Below are positions 33,321 to 40,493 of a stretch of DNA of 60,903 nt, one piece after another. How positions within the stretch are numbered: position 1 is the stretch's first letter; each line of letters begins with the position of its first letter. The notes under the pieces were generated by a model that made no database searches, had not been told where the DNA came from, and saw only the letters and a program-made list of their open reading frames with translations. The translations under genes were made by a program, and so were the position numbers. The DNA is from an uncultured Verrucomicrobiales bacterium (lineage in GTDB: Bacteria; Verrucomicrobiota; Verrucomicrobiia; Verrucomicrobiales; Akkermansiaceae): assembly GCA_937905985.1 (NCBI GenBank), contig CALCWC010000129.1:1-60903 (forward strand). The letters run 5' to 3'.

Positions 33321-34361
33321 ATGAATCAACCGCCCCAAAACGCCGCTGACAGTTTGGTGTTGTTCTACCCTACGGGCAGGGATGAGGAATCCATCGAAGT
33401 TCGTATGGAGGGCGAGACCGTTTGGCTCACCCAGCAACAAATGGCTGCTTTGTACCAGACGGTGCGCGGCAACGTCATTCACCATCTACAGGAAATATAC
33501 GGGGAAGGAGAACTGCAGGAAAGTGAAACCAGCAGGGAAATCCAACAGCCAAGGCTGGAGGGCGAGCGCACCGTCAACAGGAAAATCAAGCTGTACAACT
33601 TGGATGTGGTACTGGCACTCGGCTACCGCGTGAAGAGCCCCATTGCCACGCGTTTCCGCCAATGGGCTACCACCCGCCTGAAAGAGTACCTGGTGAAGGG
33701 CTTCACCATGGACGACGAGCGTCTCAAACAGCTCGGTGGCGGCAACTACTGGCATGAACTGCTGGACCGCATCCGCGACATCCGTTCCTCCGAGAAGGTT
33801 CTCTACCGCCAGGTGCTGGATTTGTATGCCACCAGCGCGGACTACGACCCCAAGAGCGACACGAGCCGCCGCTTCTTCATGATGGTGCAGAACAAGCTGC
33901 ACTACGCCGCGCACGGGCACACGGCGGCAGAGGTGGTGTTCTCGCGGGCGGATGCCACCAAGCCCTTCATGGGGCTCACCACCTTCAAGGGCGCACTCCC
34001 CATCCTCTCGGAAGTGAGCGTGGCCAAGAACTACCTCACGGAGCAGGAGCTCAAGGTGCTCAACAATCTGGTGTCTGGCTACTTCGATTTCGCGGAGCTG
34101 CGCGCCGTGCAGCACGAGCATGTGTACATGCAAGACTATGTGCAGCAGCTGGACGCCATCCTAACCTCCACCGGGCAAAAACTGCTGGAGGGCCCCGGCT
34201 CTGTGAGCCATGCGGAAGCCAAGTCCAAGGCGGAAATCGAATACCGCCTGTTCCAGGAGCGCACCCTCTCTCCCGTGGAAGTGGCCTACCTGGAAACCAT
34301 CCGCGCTGCTGAGAAAACCGCCAAGGACCAGCTGCGTCTCTCGCAGGACAAGCGCAAATAA
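33321..34361 (+). CDS. RhuM family protein
   Basis: This 346-residue protein is a typical RhuM homologue. The N-terminal block is ESIEVRMEGETVWLTQQQMAALYQ, with KLYNLDVVLALGYRVKSPIATRFRQWAT, YLVKGFTMDDERLK and the C-terminal AHGHTAAEVVFSRADATKPFMGLTTFKG, a Fic/DOC-like region with a degenerate motif. RhuM was named in a Salmonella pathogenicity island and is common near restriction-modification and toxin-antitoxin loci, but its activity is not established. Here it lies between sialidase and fucK without a restriction system. It has its own promoter and operator, and lower GC than its neighbours, suggesting acquisition. Confidence 0.9.
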   Translation: MNQPPQNAADSLVLFYPTGRDEESIEVRMEGETVWLTQQQMAALYQTVRGNVIHHLQEIYGEGELQESETSREIQQPRLEGERTVNRKIKLYNLDVVLALGYRVKSPIATRFRQWATTRLKEYLVKGFTMDDERLKQLGGGNYWHELLDRIRDIRSSEKVLYRQVLDLYATSADYDPKSDTSRRFFMMVQNKLHYAAHGHTAAEVVFSRADATKPFMGLTTFKGALPILSEVSVAKNYLTEQELKVLNNLVSGYFDFAELRAVQHEHVYMQDYVQQLDAILTSTGQKLLEGPGSVSHAEAKSKAEIEYRLFQERTLSPVEVAYLETIRAAEKTAKDQLRLSQDKRK

Positions 34362-34390
34362 GATTTGGCCGAGTTTTCCGCCGTTTCCGC

Positions 34391-34432
34391 TTGCTTGCAC
34401 GGGCGGGGGCGTGGTATACTTCCTATACTTCC
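34391..34432 (+). promoter_or_regulatory. fucKA promoter with duplicated -10 element
   Basis: TTGCTT (34391-34396), 18 bases and TATACT (34415-34420). The nine bases TATACTTCC are repeated in tandem (34415-34432), giving a second TATACT nine bases on. The leader is about 20-27 bases without a Shine-Dalgarno. Confidence 0.55.
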
Positions 34433-34453
34433 TTGCAACATAGACAACACGCC

Positions 34454-35878
34454 ATGTCATACGTACTTTGCCTAGACTGCGGCGCCACGAACGTGCGCGC
34501 CATGATAGTGGACGACCACGGCCGGATAGTCGCCAAGTCCAGCCAGCCGAATTCCACGGATGCCGGCAGCGAGAACCCGGAATACCACGTGTGGAACCTG
34601 GAGCGCATCGTCTCCCAGCTGGCGGAGTGCTCCCGCAAGGCGGTGGCGGAGGTGGATGCCGCGCAGGTGAAGGCGGTGACCATCACCACGTTCGGAGTGG
34701 ACGGCGCGCTGGTGGACAAGGAGGGCAAGCTGCTCTATCCGGTCATCTCCTGGAAATGCCCGCGCACGGCGGAAATCATGAAGAACATCCGCAAGTACAT
34801 TCCGCAGGGGCGCCTGAACGAGATTTCCGGCGTGGGCGAGTTCGCCTTCAACACCATCTACAAGTTCATTTGGCTCAAGGAGCACCGCCCGGAGCTGCTG
34901 GACCAGGCATACGCCTGGCTGTTCATGCCCAACCTGATCTCCCACCGCCTCACCGGCAAGATGTTCACGGACCGCACCATGGCCGGAACCTCGCAGATGA
35001 CGGATCTGAAAACCGGCACGTGGAGCGGGGAAATCCTCTCCGCCATCGGCGTGGAGCTGGGGCTCTTCAAGCCCATGGTGGAGGCCGGGCAGTCTCTGGG
35101 CGACCTGCTGCCGGAGGCCTGCGAGCTGCTTGGCCTGCCGCAGAGCGTGCCGGTGATCTCCACCGGGCACGACACGCAGTTCGCGCTCTTCGGCAGCGGC
35201 GTGGAGGAAAACCAGCCCTTCCTCTCCAGCGGCACTTGGGAAATCCTCATGCTGCGAACCAAGGGCATCCAGCTGGACAAGGAAGACTACGCCGCCGGAG
35301 CCACCGTGGAGTACGACAGCAAGAAGGGCCTGCTCAACCCCGGCCTGCAGTGGATTGCCAGCGGTATCATCGAGTGGGTGAAATCCACCTGCTACACCGG
35401 TGCGGACTACGACACCATGGATGCGGAGGCAGCCGCCATCCCGCCAGGGAGCGACGGCGTGACCCTCACGCCCGGTTTCCTCCCCAGCGATCCCGTTTCC
35501 GGCAGCATCCAGGGGCTCATCCTGGGCCGCACGCGCGGGCACATCTACCGCGCCGCCATGGAGGCCCTCACCCTGCGCCTGCGCAGCCGCCTGCACAAGC
35601 TGGAGAAGGTGGGCGGCTTCCGTGCCAAGGAGCTGCTCCTGGTCGGCGGCGGTGCCCGCAACAAGGTGTGGGTGCAGATGCGCGCGGACATCCTGGGCAT
35701 CCCCATCCGCATTGCCGACGTCTCTGAAAGCACCGTGTTGGGCGCCGCCATGTACGCCTTCGCCGGCGCGGGCGTCTACCCCACCCCGGAAGCCTGCCGT
35801 GACGCCTTCGGCATCACCTACACCACCGTGGAACCCGGCCCCGAGCATGCCGAGTACCTCAAGATTTTTCACAAATAA
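34454..35878 (+). CDS. fucK: L-fuculokinase
   Basis: FucK phosphorylates L-fuculose to L-fuculose-1-phosphate in fucose breakdown. The 474-residue FGGY kinase matches E. coli FucK closely from end to end: VLCLDCGATNVRAMIVDDHGRIVAKSS, TTFGVDGALVDKEGKLLYPVISWKCPRTAEIM, TMAGTSQM, VPVISTGHDTQFALFGSG, LSSGTWEILM and ELLLVGGGARNKVW. This separates it from rhamnulokinase and xylulokinase. The ATG at 34454 follows a clear promoter; upstream in-frame codons overlap it. fucA follows after 16 bases, but no fucose isomerase, mutarotase or permease gene is present here. Confidence 0.95.
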   Translation: MSYVLCLDCGATNVRAMIVDDHGRIVAKSSQPNSTDAGSENPEYHVWNLERIVSQLAECSRKAVAEVDAAQVKAVTITTFGVDGALVDKEGKLLYPVISWKCPRTAEIMKNIRKYIPQGRLNEISGVGEFAFNTIYKFIWLKEHRPELLDQAYAWLFMPNLISHRLTGKMFTDRTMAGTSQMTDLKTGTWSGEILSAIGVELGLFKPMVEAGQSLGDLLPEACELLGLPQSVPVISTGHDTQFALFGSGVEENQPFLSSGTWEILMLRTKGIQLDKEDYAAGATVEYDSKKGLLNPGLQWIASGIIEWVKSTCYTGADYDTMDAEAAAIPPGSDGVTLTPGFLPSDPVSGSIQGLILGRTRGHIYRAAMEALTLRLRSRLHKLEKVGGFRAKELLLVGGGARNKVWVQMRADILGIPIRIADVSESTVLGAAMYAFAGAGVYPTPEACRDAFGITYTTVEPGPEHAEYLKIFHK

Positions 35879-35894
35879 ACCAACATTCACTACA

Positions 35895-36719
35895 ATGTCC
35901 AACCCTGATTTATACATCCATCCCGAACTCCCGGAGCGCATTTTCCCCTGGGAGAAATACGACCCCCAGACCCGTGAGGAAATCGACGATTTCTTCAATT
36001 CCTCCGAAGTGCGCGTGATCAAGGAGCGCATGGTGGACATGGGACGCCGCCTCTACAAGCGCGAGTATGTGGACGGCAACGGCGGCAACCTCTCCGTCCG
36101 CGTGGGCAAGGACCTCGTCCTCTGCTCCCCCACGCTCTGCAGCAAGGGCTTTATGACCGTGGAGGACATCTGCCTGGTGGACATGCAGGCCGGGCAGCTG
36201 TGCGGCTACCGCCCGCGCACCAGCGAGGTGAAAACCCACATCGCCATGATGAAGGCCACCGGCGTGAACGCCTGCATCCATGCGCACCCTCCGTGCTGCA
36301 ACGCCTTCCTCTTCTCCGGCATTGTGCCCCCCAACGGCATCAACCCGGAGGCGGACATCTTCCTGGGCCACATCCCCCTAGCCCCCTACGGCACCCCCGG
36401 CTCCGACGAGACCGCCGCCGCCGTGGCAGAGGCCGCCAAGCAGAGCACCGTCGTTTTCATGGAGAACCACGGCGTCATCACCGGTGCCCGCCACATTGAG
36501 GAGGCGGAATGGTTCATGGAGAACGCGGACGCCTACTGCAAGATGGTGCTGCTGGCCGGCCTGCACAAGGCCCCCCTCAACCAGGTGGACGAAGCCGGCA
36601 TCGCCGACTTCCTGGCCATCCGCAAATCCCTGGGCTACGCCGTGCCGGAGGGCCAGCCCCTCTACAACATGCGCAACTACGCCGGCTACACCATGGGCAC
36701 CGCCGGGAAGAAAGATTAG
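35895..36719 (+). CDS. fucA: L-fuculose-phosphate aldolase (class II aldolase/adducin family)
   Basis: FucA splits L-fuculose-1-phosphate into dihydroxyacetone phosphate and L-lactaldehyde. The 274-residue protein has the class II aldolase/adducin fold: GNGGNLSVRVGKDLVLCSPTLCSKGFM, SEVKTHIAMMKATGVNACIHAHPPCCNAFL (zinc His residues in HAHP), HIPLAPYGTPGSDETAAAVAEA and VVFMENHGVI. It is about 55 residues longer than E. coli FucA because of an N-terminal extension and a longer tail. Position directly behind fucK supports fuculose-phosphate rather than rhamnulose-phosphate as substrate. Confidence 0.9.
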   Translation: MSNPDLYIHPELPERIFPWEKYDPQTREEIDDFFNSSEVRVIKERMVDMGRRLYKREYVDGNGGNLSVRVGKDLVLCSPTLCSKGFMTVEDICLVDMQAGQLCGYRPRTSEVKTHIAMMKATGVNACIHAHPPCCNAFLFSGIVPPNGINPEADIFLGHIPLAPYGTPGSDETAAAVAEAAKQSTVVFMENHGVITGARHIEEAEWFMENADAYCKMVLLAGLHKAPLNQVDEAGIADFLAIRKSLGYAVPEGQPLYNMRNYAGYTMGTAGKKD

Positions 36720-36728
36720 AGCTGCGGG

Positions 36729-37517
36729 CTATTCTCTTGGCTCGTAGTATTTCCCGGCATCGAACGGCAGGCGTTCTCCCTTGCGGGCGGCGGCGTAGCA
36801 GTCGTAGAATTCGTTGCTGTGCAGCATCCGGTGTGCCCTGTACTGGCGCTTTGCCCACTTGATGGCATGCTGCAGAGCCGTGGTGCCTGTGCCGAAGGCG
36901 AAGGGTGAAGCTTCCTCTTTGTTCCATGAGCCGCAGGCATGGTGGATGGATATGCCTCGGCTTTTGATAAATGCGGGCTGCTCAAAAAACTCTTTCTGGA
37001 AAATCTTGCATTCCCCGTTCTCAAACGGCTTGCCGTCCAGCAGGAAGCCCGGTACATCGTTGATGAAGTATTCCGTGAAAACTGAGTTGTTCCTTGGGTA
37101 GAAATCCCTCCGTATCTGGTCGTATTTGGCAAGGATGTCCTTCAGGTAGGGATGATCAGGTGGAGAATATAGGATGGCCGTGCCTAGAGCGCAATCCAGC
37201 ATATAGCCCATCACTAGTTTGTCGCCATACGCTTCCAGACGGTTTAGCGGGGATGTCATTTCCACATCGGCATCCACATAAAACCCGCCTTGTTCTATCA
37301 TCTTCTGCAGACGGACGACATCTGCCACATAGGCCCACTTCCTGTCGCGCAATGCGCGTCTCCCGAATTCATACGCGCTTACATCCGTGTTGTTCTCGTC
37401 CCACTTGATGATTTCAAAGTCCGGATTGAGCTCCCGCCAGTGTGCCACGGTTTTCCGCACACTTTCAGGTTCCTCTGAACCAAACCAGCAGTAGTGGATT
37501 TTCTTTACGAACGACAT
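36729..37517 (-). CDS. GT32-type glycosyltransferase
   Basis: The 262-residue protein starts MSFVKKIHYCWFG, typical of capsular/mannosyl GT32 enzymes (KIPKIIHYCWFG). It contains KWAYVADVVRLQKMIEQGGFYVDADVEM, in which Asp82 and Asp84 form the DXD metal/nucleotide-sugar motif. The C-terminal half has GISIHHACGSWN. Such enzymes add a hexose to a surface polysaccharide or lipid. It converges on fucA with a 9-base gap; a broken GT2 gene lies upstream, so this was probably part of a polysaccharide locus. Confidence 0.87.
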   Translation of the reverse strand: MSFVKKIHYCWFGSEEPESVRKTVAHWRELNPDFEIIKWDENNTDVSAYEFGRRALRDRKWAYVADVVRLQKMIEQGGFYVDADVEMTSPLNRLEAYGDKLVMGYMLDCALGTAILYSPPDHPYLKDILAKYDQIRRDFYPRNNSVFTEYFINDVPGFLLDGKPFENGECKIFQKEFFEQPAFIKSRGISIHHACGSWNKEEASPFAFGTGTTALQHAIKWAKRQYRAHRMLHSNEFYDCYAAARKGERLPFDAGKYYEPRE

Positions 37518-37527
37518 AACCAGCCCC

Positions 37528-37557
37528 CTTATACTCCATCACAGGAAGGGATGTCAA
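37528..37557 (-). promoter_or_regulatory. Promoter of the GT32 gene
   Basis: On the minus strand TTGACA, 18 bases and TATAAG lie 10 bases before the ATG at 37517. The predicted leader is about 4 bases. Confidence 0.6.
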
Positions 37558-37587
37558 TTTTTTTTTCAGAGGTTCCCGGCTTTTGCG

Positions 37588-38331
37588 CTACGCACGCTTG
37601 CTTAGCGGCTTCACGCAGACAACGGTTTTGTGGAGCATACGGCCCATCAGGTAGAACGGCACTTTCCACTTCTTCCCGCGGCACTTGATCATGATCCACT
37701 TCTTTCTGAGCTCGCCCTGCATCGTGTCTGAAACGCCGCCGGCCAAGAAGCAAGACAGCAGGCACGGCAGGTGCAGCCATTTGCCGCCGCCCGCCAAAAT
37801 GGCGTACATCATCTCGTAATCCGCCGCCAGGCGGTACTTCAAGTCGTACATGTGGCAGAGGTGTGCTTCCCGCTTGACCAGGCCGCCCTGGTGGCAGCAG
37901 GGTATGTGCTCCTTGTACGAACAGGTCAGGATGTGGGGTTGCATGCGCGCTGTCCTCTTCCATTTCCCATTCTCCTGGTACTTCCTTTCAATGTCGCAGA
38001 ATATCAAATCGCCGTCAAATCATTCGGGCATGCGGGTGCACAGGTCCTCCACCGCACTTTCATCGTGGAAGGTGTCCCCGCTGTTCAGGAACAAGACCCA
38101 ATCCCCGCTCGCTATGCGGAGCCCCTTGTTTATGGCCTCGTATATCCCCCGGTCCCTTTCAGACACAAGTTTGATACCGCAGTGGCCGCTGCAAATCTCA
38201 AGCGTGCCGTCGGTGGAGGCTCCGTCCACTATGATGTGTTCAACGGGAACCGTTTGCGAGGCCACGCTTTCCAATGTCTGCGCAATGTGTTCTGCATCGT
38301 TGCGCACCACTGTGATGACGGATAGGAACAT
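37588..38331 (-). pseudogene. GT2 glycosyltransferase interrupted by an in-frame TGA
   Basis: The frame starts MFLSVITVVRNDAEHIAQTLESVASQ at the ATG 38331 and continues IIVDGASTDGT, SERDRGIYEAINKGLRIASGDWVLFLNSGDTF, a standard GT2 catalytic start with the DXD-like SGD. At codon 104 (38020-38022) it meets TGA after RMPE. The same frame then runs on without shift: FDGDLIFCDIERKYQENGKWKR to LRKKWIMIKCRGKKWKVPFYL, the expected second half. Total length would be 247 codons. The simplest reading is a nonsense mutation (for example TGG or CGA to TGA); TGA recoding is unlikely because other genes here stop at TGA. A TTG at 38358 is an alternative start. Confidence 0.8.
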
Positions 38332-38354
38332 AGGCAAATGGTGTATGGGAATTG

Positions 38355-38492
38355 TCAATCAACAGCTTTCTCCCGCATCCGCAGGCGTTCGGTGAGCGTG
38401 GCCCCGTTCACCTGCACCATGCACTTGGTGTTGTTCTTGGTAAGCTCCCCCGGGCGCTTGCCCATTCCTGCGGCTAAGATGATGCTTTGCAT
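38355..38492 (-). pseudogene. N-terminal remnant of a sugar/choline-phosphate nucleotidyltransferase
   Basis: Only 45 residues remain: MQSIILAAGMGKRPGELTKN, then NTKCMVQVNGATLTERLRMREKAVD. The first 37 match the start of LicC-like nucleotidyltransferases (IILAAGMGKRLGELTKNNTKCMVKVNG), after which the similarity ends and a stop follows. Full-length enzymes have about 230-250 residues, so this is a deletion remnant. It sits 24 bases upstream of the broken GT2 gene, pointing to a decayed polysaccharide or phosphocholine decoration locus. Confidence 0.7.
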
Positions 38493-38573
38493 ATCCTCTG
38501 TGTTGCGGAGATGATTGTCGGTGCTGTCGCGTGCCCGGGCATACGGATTATGGTCTCGCTGCACCAGATTCTT

Positions 38574-38760
38574 GAGAGTTGACGGGAAAAGTCTACCCAT
38601 CTGGAATGGGTATGCAGACGGGGAGCCCATAATCGAAGTTGCTACAGCCATGAAGACTAGGGTGGCAATCAACCTGTTGTTGATTGAAGGGGGAACCAAG
38701 GTGGTGCCGGCAACTCTCAGCGATGGAGAACAACAGAAAAGGCGGCGGTGAGGCCGCCTT
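38574..38760 (+). ncRNA. Candidate structured RNA, HEARO/omega-RNA-like, without protein partner
   Basis: The region folds into nested stems. A closing stem pairs GAGAGTTG (38574-38581) with CAACTCTC (38711-38718). A hairpin pairs ACCCAT/ATGGGT (38595-38600/38606-38611) inside GTCT/AGAC (38591-38594/38616-38619). GTTGCTAC (38638-38645) pairs with GTGGCAAT (38662-38669), and alternatively ATCAAC (38668-38673) with GTTGAT (38679-38684). A GC-rich hairpin and T-rich run at 38739-38765 ends it. Small ORFs through it have no recognisable protein. Size and stem order recall the HEARO/omega RNA of IscB elements, but no IscB ORF is present. The family is inferred, not proven. Confidence 0.5.
38739..38760 (+). 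terminator. Terminator of the candidate structured RNA
   Basis: The perfect 8-bp stem AAGGCGGC / GCCGCCTT with loop GGTGAG is followed by CTTTG. A further hairpin, ATGGGG (38774-38779) with CCCCAT (38799-38804), lies just beyond, so the transcript may extend. Confidence 0.6.
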
Positions 38761-38848
38761 CTTTGTATGCTCGATGGGGGACTCGCCTCCACGGATCGCC
38801 CCATTAGAACCTAAGTCTGACTTCACGTCTGAGCAGGTGAGGAGAAGG

Positions 38849-38895
38849 AAAACAAGGAAACCGCCTGGGGCATCCCCGGGCGGTTTCCTTGTTTT
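38849..38895 (-). terminator. Bidirectional terminator of the thioredoxin-like gene
   Basis: A long stem of about 22 bp (AAAACAAGGAAACCGCC and its complement, extended by GGGG/CCCC) with loop CAT lies 14 bases past the stop at 38910. Its flanks are A/T-rich on both strands. Confidence 0.85.
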
Positions 38896-38909
38896 GAGAT
38901 AATGTTGGC

Positions 38910-39932
38910 TTAGGCCTTGGGGGCTTCCGGGGCAGGGGCGGGAGCCGGCTTTTCTTCGGCGGGCTTCTTGGCCTGCTCGATTTCCTTCCTCATCTGCTCC
39001 AGGCGCTCGCGGCGCTGCTTAGCCATCTGCAGGAGACGGTCAGGCTGGGCGAAGGCACCGTTGATACCTTCCTTGATGCGGTCGATGTTGGGGTTGTTCT
39101 CCACCTTGCCCAGGTCTTCCATGATGGTGTCCTTGGCCTTCTGCAGGTCCTCTGCGGTCTCGGACTTCAGGATGAGCACGTTGAGCTTGATTTGGATGAG
39201 CTCCAGCTTGTTCTCTGGGAACACCTTGCCCTCGTACTCCTTCACCAGTGCCAGAGCGGCATCAGCACTCAGCGGCACGCCGCCGTTGTCCAGCTTTTTG
39301 GTGATTTCCTGCATCTGGTTTTCCACGTCCTTGCCGTGGCGCAGGCCGCACTTGTCCTCCGGGTCGTTCTGGATGATTTCATCCACCAGGTGCGTGGCGG
39401 CGGTGTTCACGCCGTCCTTCAGGCTCTTGTAAATCTTGCCGTAGGCCTCCAGCTTCTGGTCGCCCTCCAGCTTGCGGGCCTCGTCCAGGGCCTTCACGTT
39501 GGCCACACCCTCGTCCAGCGTCGGCTGAATGTCCGCCAGCGCGCGGGCACCGCCGATGAAGCCGCCCACGACCTCACCCTTGGGGGTCATGACGAAGATG
39601 GAGGGGAACCCGCCGACGCGGTATTGCTCTGCGAGGGCCTGGTTCTTCTTCATCTGCTCCGGGGAGATCTTGTTCTGGGCGCGGGGGAGGTCCACCTCCA
39701 CGAGGACGAATTTGTCCTTGGCGTAGGTGTCGAAATCCGGCTTGTCAAAGACGTTCTGGCGGAGCATGATGCAGTAGCCGCACCAGTCGGACCCGGTGAA
39801 GTCCACGAGCATGGCCTTGTTCTCCGCTGCGGCCTTGGTCTTGGCCGCCTCGAAATCCGTCATCCACTCGGCGCAGAACGCCGGGGCCACCAGGGCTGCA
39901 AGCCCCACTACGGTAAATGTCTTGCTGAACAT
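38910..39932 (-). CDS. Secreted thioredoxin-fold protein with a family-specific C-terminal helical domain (paralogue A)
   Basis: The 340-residue protein has a signal peptide (1-20, ending APAFCAEW) and a thioredoxin domain at about 22-140, with the CGYC motif at Cys51-Cys54 in DFTGSDWCGYC and the cis-Pro region VGGFPSIFVMTPKGEVVGGF. A C-terminal alpha-helical region (150-300) contains ELIQIKLNVLILKSETAEDLQKAKDTIMEDL, shared with the three neighbouring paralogues. The tail (EQAKKPAEEKPAPAPAPEAPKA) is Ala/Pro/Lys-rich. It probably reduces or isomerises disulfides outside the cytoplasm, but could bind partners instead. The ATG at 39932 is fixed by a -10 six bases upstream. Confidence 0.85.
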   Translation of the reverse strand: MFSKTFTVVGLAALVAPAFCAEWMTDFEAAKTKAAAENKAMLVDFTGSDWCGYCIMLRQNVFDKPDFDTYAKDKFVLVEVDLPRAQNKISPEQMKKNQALAEQYRVGGFPSIFVMTPKGEVVGGFIGGARALADIQPTLDEGVANVKALDEARKLEGDQKLEAYGKIYKSLKDGVNTAATHLVDEIIQNDPEDKCGLRHGKDVENQMQEITKKLDNGGVPLSADAALALVKEYEGKVFPENKLELIQIKLNVLILKSETAEDLQKAKDTIMEDLGKVENNPNIDRIKEGINGAFAQPDRLLQMAKQRRERLEQMRKEIEQAKKPAEEKPAPAPAPEAPKA

Positions 39933-39938
39933 GCGCGC

Positions 39939-39968
39939 AGTATACGCGCACCCGCGCATACCCCGCAA
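39939..39968 (-). promoter_or_regulatory. Leaderless-type promoter of paralogue A
   Basis: On the minus strand TTGCGG, 18 bases, TATACT and six bases lead to the ATG at 39932. Confidence 0.7.
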
Positions 39969-40000
39969 GCCCAAAAGCGTCAGCTGACGCACTTTACCGC

Positions 40001-40441
40001 CTACGGCTTGGGGTGGCGGGCGGCTTCGATGACGCCGCGCGTGTGGGCGGCGGCGCGGAGCACCTGGTCGGCCTGCTCGCGCCAGGCTTTGAGGGCGCGC
40101 TCGCATTCCGCGATGAGGTCCGCGCGCTCCTCCTTGGAGCGGTCCACGGACTGGAGGTCGGATTCCAGGGAGTCGCATGCCTTTTGCAGGTCCTCCTTGC
40201 TTTCTGCGGAGAGCATGAGGGCGTTCGCCTTGATGAGCACATAGTCAAGCCTAAGCTGCGGTTCCGCCGTGGCGAGCCGCTCATTGCAGAAGGCTACAAT
40301 CTCCGCGAAAGCGGCCGTGCCCTTTTCCTGAATGAGCCCTTGGGCGTACTGTTTCACCAGGTCGCGCTGGAACGCCGTCTCCCCCTCCGCGCAGAGTGCG
40401 GGTATCGCCAGCGCAATCAAGGATATAGCCTTCGTTATCAT
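40001..40441 (-). CDS. Secreted protein related to the C-terminal domain of the neighbouring thioredoxins
   Basis: The 146-residue protein starts MITKAISLIALAIPALCAEGE, a signal peptide. The rest is helical and lacks any thioredoxin motif. The segment RLDYVLIKANALMLSAESKEDLQKACDSLESDL closely follows LIQIKLNVLILKSETAEDLQKAKDTIMEDL of the next gene. It is therefore a free-standing version of that C-terminal domain. Function is unknown; a partner or inhibitor of the thioredoxin paralogues is possible. The start follows a -10 at six bases. Confidence 0.65.
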   Translation of the reverse strand: MITKAISLIALAIPALCAEGETAFQRDLVKQYAQGLIQEKGTAAFAEIVAFCNERLATAEPQLRLDYVLIKANALMLSAESKEDLQKACDSLESDLQSVDRSKEERADLIAECERALKAWREQADQVLRAAAHTRGVIEAARHPKP

Positions 40442-40447
40442 GGAAAC

Positions 40448-40476
40448 AGTATACCCGCGCGCGCTCAACGCGGCAA
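40448..40476 (-). promoter_or_regulatory. Leaderless-type promoter of the 146-residue secreted protein
   Basis: On the minus strand TTGCCG, 17 bases, TATACT and six bases lead to the ATG at 40441. Confidence 0.7.
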
Positions 40477-40493
40477 GTGGAAATCGCGGGCGG

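Noticed and set aside
38020..38022. Selenocysteine or Trp recoding at the in-frame TGA of the GT2 gene
   Set aside because: The family has no Sec at this position, no SECIS-like hairpin is seen just after it, and neighbouring genes stop at TGA.
38515..38902. Small plus-strand ORFs (78 and 72 codons) in the gap before the thioredoxin gene
   Set aside because: They run through paired stems and two terminator hairpins, have no family resemblance and are better explained as structured RNA.
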